A stretch of DNA of 64,000 bases from Candidatus Latescibacterota bacterium. GTDB taxonomy: Bacteria; Latescibacterota; UBA2968; UBA8231. The stretch is from positions 49,324 through 113,323 of the forward strand of contig JAJEFJ010000034.1 in the NCBI GenBank assembly GCA_022820485.1, read 5' to 3'. Numbering within the stretch: position 1 is the first letter of the stretch; each line of letters opens with the position of its first letter. The position numbers were made by a program, and so were the translations under genes. The notes beneath the pieces were generated by a model that was given only the letters and a program-made list of their open reading frames with translations, was not told the DNA's origin and did no database searches. Below, piece by piece: positions 60,939 through 64,000 of the stretch.

Positions 60939-61915
60939 TGCAACTCGTCATCAATACATACGGTGCCTACCTCCAACGGCGCGGCGAACTCTTCCAGATC
61001 AAAGCAGATGGCAAGGTTTCGGAAGTCTCCGCCCGCAAGGTACAGTCTATTCTCATAACTACAGGTGCCGCTTTTTCTACTGATGCTGTCCAACTGGCGA
61101 CAGAGAAGAATATCGACATTCTGTTTCTGGATAAGTACGGCGATCCGTTCGGTCGGGTGTGGCACGGTCGGCCCGGTTCCACCACAGCCATACGCCGTCG
61201 GCAACTGGAAATCGCAGGGGAAAAGTACGGGTTAAAGCTGGCGTTGTCCTGGATGGATCGGAAAATACAGAACCAAATCGACTTCCTGACCGCGATGCGG
61301 GACCGACGCACTCGACTATCTACGCTGCTGACAGAGGCAATCGGCGGCCTGAAGGCTATGCAGTTGCAGTTACAGGACACGGAAGGAGGGTTAGATCAGG
61401 TACGAGACCAAGTGATGGGACTCGAAGGCCGCGCCAGTCGTACTTATTGGGCGGCGGTAAGTCGCTTATTGCCTGAGACGTACCGCTTTGATGGCCGTAG
61501 TCGCAATCCCGCTAAAGACGAATTCAACTGTCTGTTGAACTACGCCTATGGAGTGCTTTACGGCCTAGTGGAACGGGCTTGTCTGCTCGCCGGGTTGGAC
61601 CCGTACATTGGCTTTGTGCATACAGATCACTATAATAAACCGTCGCTGGTTTTCGACGTGATTGAAAACTACCGAATTTGGGCCGATGAGACTGTAGTGC
61701 AGCTATTTTCAAGGCACAAAATCAAAAAAGCACTATTCGATCAGCTCAAAAACGGGCTGACCCTAAACAAGGAAGGAAAGGCCGTCTTGCTGGAGGCTCT
61801 GACCGAACACCTAGATGAACGTATCAGGTACCGCAATCGCAATATCAGTCGGCGCGATGCAGTGCAGTTCGATCTCCACCGGATTGCTAACGACCTGCTC
61901 AAGGAGAAGCCGTGA
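60938..61915 (+). CDS. cas1: Cas1 integrase
   Basis: A 325-residue adaptation nuclease. The metal site is Glu163 (LEGRASRTYW), His228 (GFVHTDHYNKPSL) and Asp240/Glu243 (VFDVIENYR). The ATG overlaps the cas3 stop (TAATG). With Cas2 it inserts spacers at the leader end, so the two odd spacers there are its latest products. Confidence 0.96.
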   Translation: MQLVINTYGAYLQRRGELFQIKADGKVSEVSARKVQSILITTGAAFSTDAVQLATEKNIDILFLDKYGDPFGRVWHGRPGSTTAIRRRQLEIAGEKYGLKLALSWMDRKIQNQIDFLTAMRDRRTRLSTLLTEAIGGLKAMQLQLQDTEGGLDQVRDQVMGLEGRASRTYWAAVSRLLPETYRFDGRSRNPAKDEFNCLLNYAYGVLYGLVERACLLAGLDPYIGFVHTDHYNKPSLVFDVIENYRIWADETVVQLFSRHKIKKALFDQLKNGLTLNKEGKAVLLEALTEHLDERIRYRNRNISRRDAVQFDLHRIANDLLKEKP

Positions 61916-62217
61916 AACAAACAGAGACACTCGTCTGGGTCATATACGATATTCAGGAGGATAAAGCTCGCACTAAAGTGGCCAAAGCCTGCAAAGAAGC
62001 AGGTTTGTACCGCGTGCAAAAGTCGGTATTCGTAGGCACGATCCAGCGCAATCGGCTAGATGAACTATCAATGCGAACGGAAGACCTGATTAATCAGGAA
62101 GCGGATCGGGTGTACATCTTTCCGATGTGCGGTCCAGATTTCCAGAAGGCTATTCTGCAAGGTCAGGCTTTTGACCAACGTTTGGTGCAAGATGAGGTAA
62201 GGAATCTATTCGTATGA
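61912..62217 (+). CDS. cas2: Cas2
   Basis: A 101-residue ferredoxin-fold protein with a GTG start overlapping the cas1 stop. VWVIYDIQEDKARTKVAKAC carries the conserved Asp14, and YRVQKSVFVGTI the second strand. It forms the core of the Cas1-Cas2 integrase. Confidence 0.95.
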   Translation: MKQTETLVWVIYDIQEDKARTKVAKACKEAGLYRVQKSVFVGTIQRNRLDELSMRTEDLINQEADRVYIFPMCGPDFQKAILQGQAFDQRLVQDEVRNLFV

Positions 62218-62810
62218 TAGATACTGAAACTAGTCCGATGCTCACGCCATCGGAAGTCGTCGAACACATCTGGTGTCCGCGCTTCACCTATTTTATGAAT
62301 GTCCTGATGATTCCTCAGTTTGAGGACCGGCGCTATAAAGTGCTCAAGGGGCGAGAGATTCACAAACGCCGAGAAAAGGAGAATAGAGATTATTTGCGCA
62401 AGAAACTCGGCGTCGTCAATAAAGAACAGGCTGTATATCTGGCATCGCCGAAAGTACGAGTGAGAGGTATTGTAGATGAGGTTCTTTTTTTAGATGATGG
62501 CACAATGGCTCCGCTCGATTTTAAGTACACTGAGTATCAAGAAAGAGCCTTCAGGACACATGCTATTCAGGTAACACTGTACGGTCTATTGATTGAGGAA
62601 GTATATCAAGCCGAAGTTATACGGGGTTATGTCGCTTATATTCGCGGTGGAAGTAAGGTTGTGGAAGTGCCTCTTTCGGACGAGATTAGAGAGGCGACAG
62701 GTCAGATTTTGGATGAAATGTTTTCTATTATCCACACGGGGAAGCTACCTCGGAAGACGGCTAATAGAAACCATTGTATAGACTGTTGCTATAAAAATAT
62801 CTGCGTTTGA
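62214..62810 (+). CDS. cas4: Cas4 nuclease
   Basis: A 198-residue RecB-type Fe-S nuclease. Cys21 (EHIWCPRF) and the C-terminal CIDCCYKNIC supply cluster cysteines. GIVDEVLF and PLDFKYTEY give the D...D-x-K catalytic core. Cas4 selects PAM-flanked prespacers and their orientation. It is the last gene here, after cas2, rather than before cas1 as is more usual. Confidence 0.93.
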   Translation: MIDTETSPMLTPSEVVEHIWCPRFTYFMNVLMIPQFEDRRYKVLKGREIHKRREKENRDYLRKKLGVVNKEQAVYLASPKVRVRGIVDEVLFLDDGTMAPLDFKYTEYQERAFRTHAIQVTLYGLLIEEVYQAEVIRGYVAYIRGGSKVVEVPLSDEIREATGQILDEMFSIIHTGKLPRKTANRNHCIDCCYKNICV

Positions 62811-62980
62811 TCTTGACTTGTTTCTAATTTTATTAGAAACAATGGCTTATAAAAGTATTAACTTGAAAAATAGTAAAAAGACTGACTTGTAACGTTCTTA
62901 AAGGCGGGATTTATGTCTATTCTTCGATGGAGATACGCATGTGTAAATATCAGTTTTAAAAGTATTTATGAGAATTTGGC
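62811..62980 (+). promoter_or_regulatory. CRISPR leader with 11-bp palindrome
   Basis: An AT-rich 170-nt stretch between cas4 and the first repeat. It contains a perfect inverted repeat, TTGTTTCTAAT / ATTAGAAACAA, at 62818-62828 and 62832-62842 (3-nt loop). This could be a terminator for cas4 or a binding site. The repeat's ATTGAAAC end shows forward transcription, so the leader is on this side. No exact sigma70 pair is obvious. Confidence 0.6.
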
Positions 62981-63017
62981 GTTTCAGCGGCTAATCCAGA
63001 AAAACAAGGATTGAAAC

Positions 63018-63041
63018 TTTTTCTGGATTAGCCGCTGAAAC
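63018..63041 (-). repeat. 24-nt inverted repeat copy within spacer 1
   Basis: The first 24 nt of the 37-nt spacer 1 are the exact reverse complement of repeat positions 1-24. The remaining 13 nt (TGCTCCCAATCGA) are unique. Confidence 0.97.
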
Positions 63042-63091
63042 TGCTCCCAATCGAGTTTCAGCGGCTAATCCAGAAAAACAAGGATTGAAAC

Positions 63092-63115
63092 TTTTTCTGG
63101 ATTAGCCGCTGAAAC
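63092..63115 (-). repeat. 24-nt inverted repeat copy within spacer 2
   Basis: The first 24 nt of the 35-nt spacer 2 are the same exact reverse complement of repeat positions 1-24, followed by a different 11-nt tail, TGACAACATGG. Confidence 0.97.
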
Positions 63116-64000
63116 TGACAACATGGGTTTCAGCGGCTAATCCAGAAAAACAAGGATTGAAACATCTGTTGACGGGAACTCCCATCCTTGCCGCTGCCGC
63201 GTTTCAGCGGCTAATCCAGAAAAACAAGGATTGAAACCCGGAAGATCGTAGCGGAAGGGTTCACCCCGGCGAGTTTCAGCGGCTAATCCAGAAAAACAAG
63301 GATTGAAACGCCGAACTGAACGGCCAACACTGGCGGGATCGCTCGGGTTTCAGCGGCTAATCCAGAAAAACAAGGATTGAAACCGGATCGCGTCGGGCGT
63401 GATCGTGATGCTGTATTCCATTGTTTCAGCGGCTAATCCAGAAAAACAAGGATTGAAACTGGGGGTAGGTAGCCACCAAGGAGGACAGTCTTGGGTTTCA
63501 GCGGCTAATCCAGAAAAACAAGGATTGAAACCGAGAAAGCTCTTGGTATTCGCTCATCTTTTTCATTTGTTTCAGCGGCTAATCCAGAAAAACAAGGATT
63601 GAAACTTGCACAGCCGCCCGAAGCACGTGGGGTTCATTCCGAGTTTCAGCGGCTAATCCAGAAAAACAAGGATTGAAACCGCGAAGGTTTTTTGCAATCT
63701 AAGGAGGGGATTGTCTGGTTTCAGCGGCTAATCCAGAAAAACAAGGATTGAAACCAGGTGCCGGGCATCCGCTCGACCGTATGGTCGCAGTTTCAGCGGC
63801 TAATCCAGAAAAACAAGGATTGAAACCGGGAGGATTCTGCTCAGTGCAGGACGTGGCCGATGTTTCAGCGGCTAATCCAGAAAAACAAGGATTGAAACAA
63901 TGTTGACGTTTAAGCTGCCTACTCCGGGCGCAGGTGTTTCAGCGGCTAATCCAGAAAAACAAGGATTGAAACTTCATATAGCAGTCCTTTGCCCGTGCCC

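Larger units (their letters stand above)
62981..64000 (+). CRISPR. CRISPR array, 37-nt repeats, continues beyond window
   Basis: Fourteen identical 37-nt repeats (begin GTTTCAGCGG, end ATTGAAAC). Starts: 62981, 63055, 63127, 63201, 63273, 63347, 63423, 63495, 63569, 63643, 63718, 63790, 63862 and 63936. Thirteen complete spacers of 35-39 nt, and a fourteenth cut by the edge. Repeats hold an AATCC/GGATT hairpin around a 10-nt loop. All are identical, so no degenerate trailer end is seen. The first two spacers contain inverted repeat sequence. Confidence 0.99.

Noticed and set aside
63018..63126. Assembly artefact as the cause of the inverted segments
   Set aside because: Not fully excluded, but two spacers with normal total lengths, the same cut point and different tails are hard to get from misassembly.
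63399..63602. A 67-codon reading frame inside the CRISPR array
   Set aside because: It reads through repeats and spacers; the repeated segment is simply the translated repeat.

Overview
The window is high-GC bacterial chromosome, with a distinctly AT-richer block from about 53 kb to the right edge. The envelope genes point to a diderm of the Fibrobacterota-Chlorobi-Bacteroidota (FCB) assemblage. They are an LptF/LptG pair, a SprA-type outer-membrane translocon of the type IX secretion system, LysM-amidase and MurA. The mix of Gfo/Idh/MocA oxidoreductases, a UxaA-family dehydratase, a secreted FGE/SUMF1-like protein and UPF0175/DUF3368 toxin-antitoxin genes recalls uncultured FCB lineages such as Latescibacterota. 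That placement is inference; there is no rRNA in the window.

Layout. 0-4.3 kb: larE (cut by the left edge) behind an ATP-grasp-like gene, then an SDR-Gfo/Idh operon and a small orphan gene. 4.3-12 kb: six-LysM amidase, selA with a lipoprotein, a helical-repeat protein, and lptF-lptG. 12-22.7 kb: a possible structured leader RNA, sprA, a ComEA-like HhH protein, a PilM-like/membrane-protein pair, coaD and dprA. 22.7-25.3 kb: feoA-feoB plus a 45-codon downstream membrane peptide. 25.6-34.4 kb: a secreted protein, then a reverse-strand block with two paralogous TMTC-like GT-C/TPR proteins flanking a GT22-like transferase, a GtrA protein and a sugar isomerase-like protein. 34.5-48.5 kb: D-threonine aldolase-like enzyme, anmK, an M16C peptidase, an MFS carrier, a SUMF1-like protein, tRNA-Phe, glutaredoxin, murA, DUF362, MazG, an O-methyltransferase, a UPF0175/DUF3368 pair and a GATase. 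48.6-52.5 kb: a fused double UxaA-type protein and an oxidoreductase. 52.7-53.2 kb: a MazF-type pair.

53.4-64 kb is a complete-looking type I CRISPR-Cas locus of the Cst1 (CXXC-CXXC) family: WYL regulator, cas6-cas8-cas7-cas5-cas3-cas1-cas2-cas4, an AT-rich leader and an array of 37-nt repeats that runs off the right edge. The genes are so tightly packed or overlapping that one strong sigma70-type promoter at 54400-54428 probably drives them all.

Two features of this locus stand out. First, between that promoter and cas6 lies a degenerate mini-array: two repeat-like segments around a short pseudo-spacer. The pseudo-spacer matches the early transcribed region of the same promoter at 18 of 21 positions, with two of the three mismatches at positions 6 and 12. 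The first pseudo-repeat keeps the repeat hairpin through a compensatory base-pair change. This is the architecture expected for a crRNA-like RNA that guides the Cascade complex to repress its own cas promoter (CreR-type). The second pseudo-repeat overlaps the cas6 ribosome-binding site. Second, the two leader-proximal spacers both begin with the same 24-nt reverse complement of the CRISPR repeat, followed by different tails. They look as if they were acquired from a CRISPR array, either this one or that of a mobile element. The implied PAM (TTG) agrees with the one next to the self-target of the mini-array (TTA).
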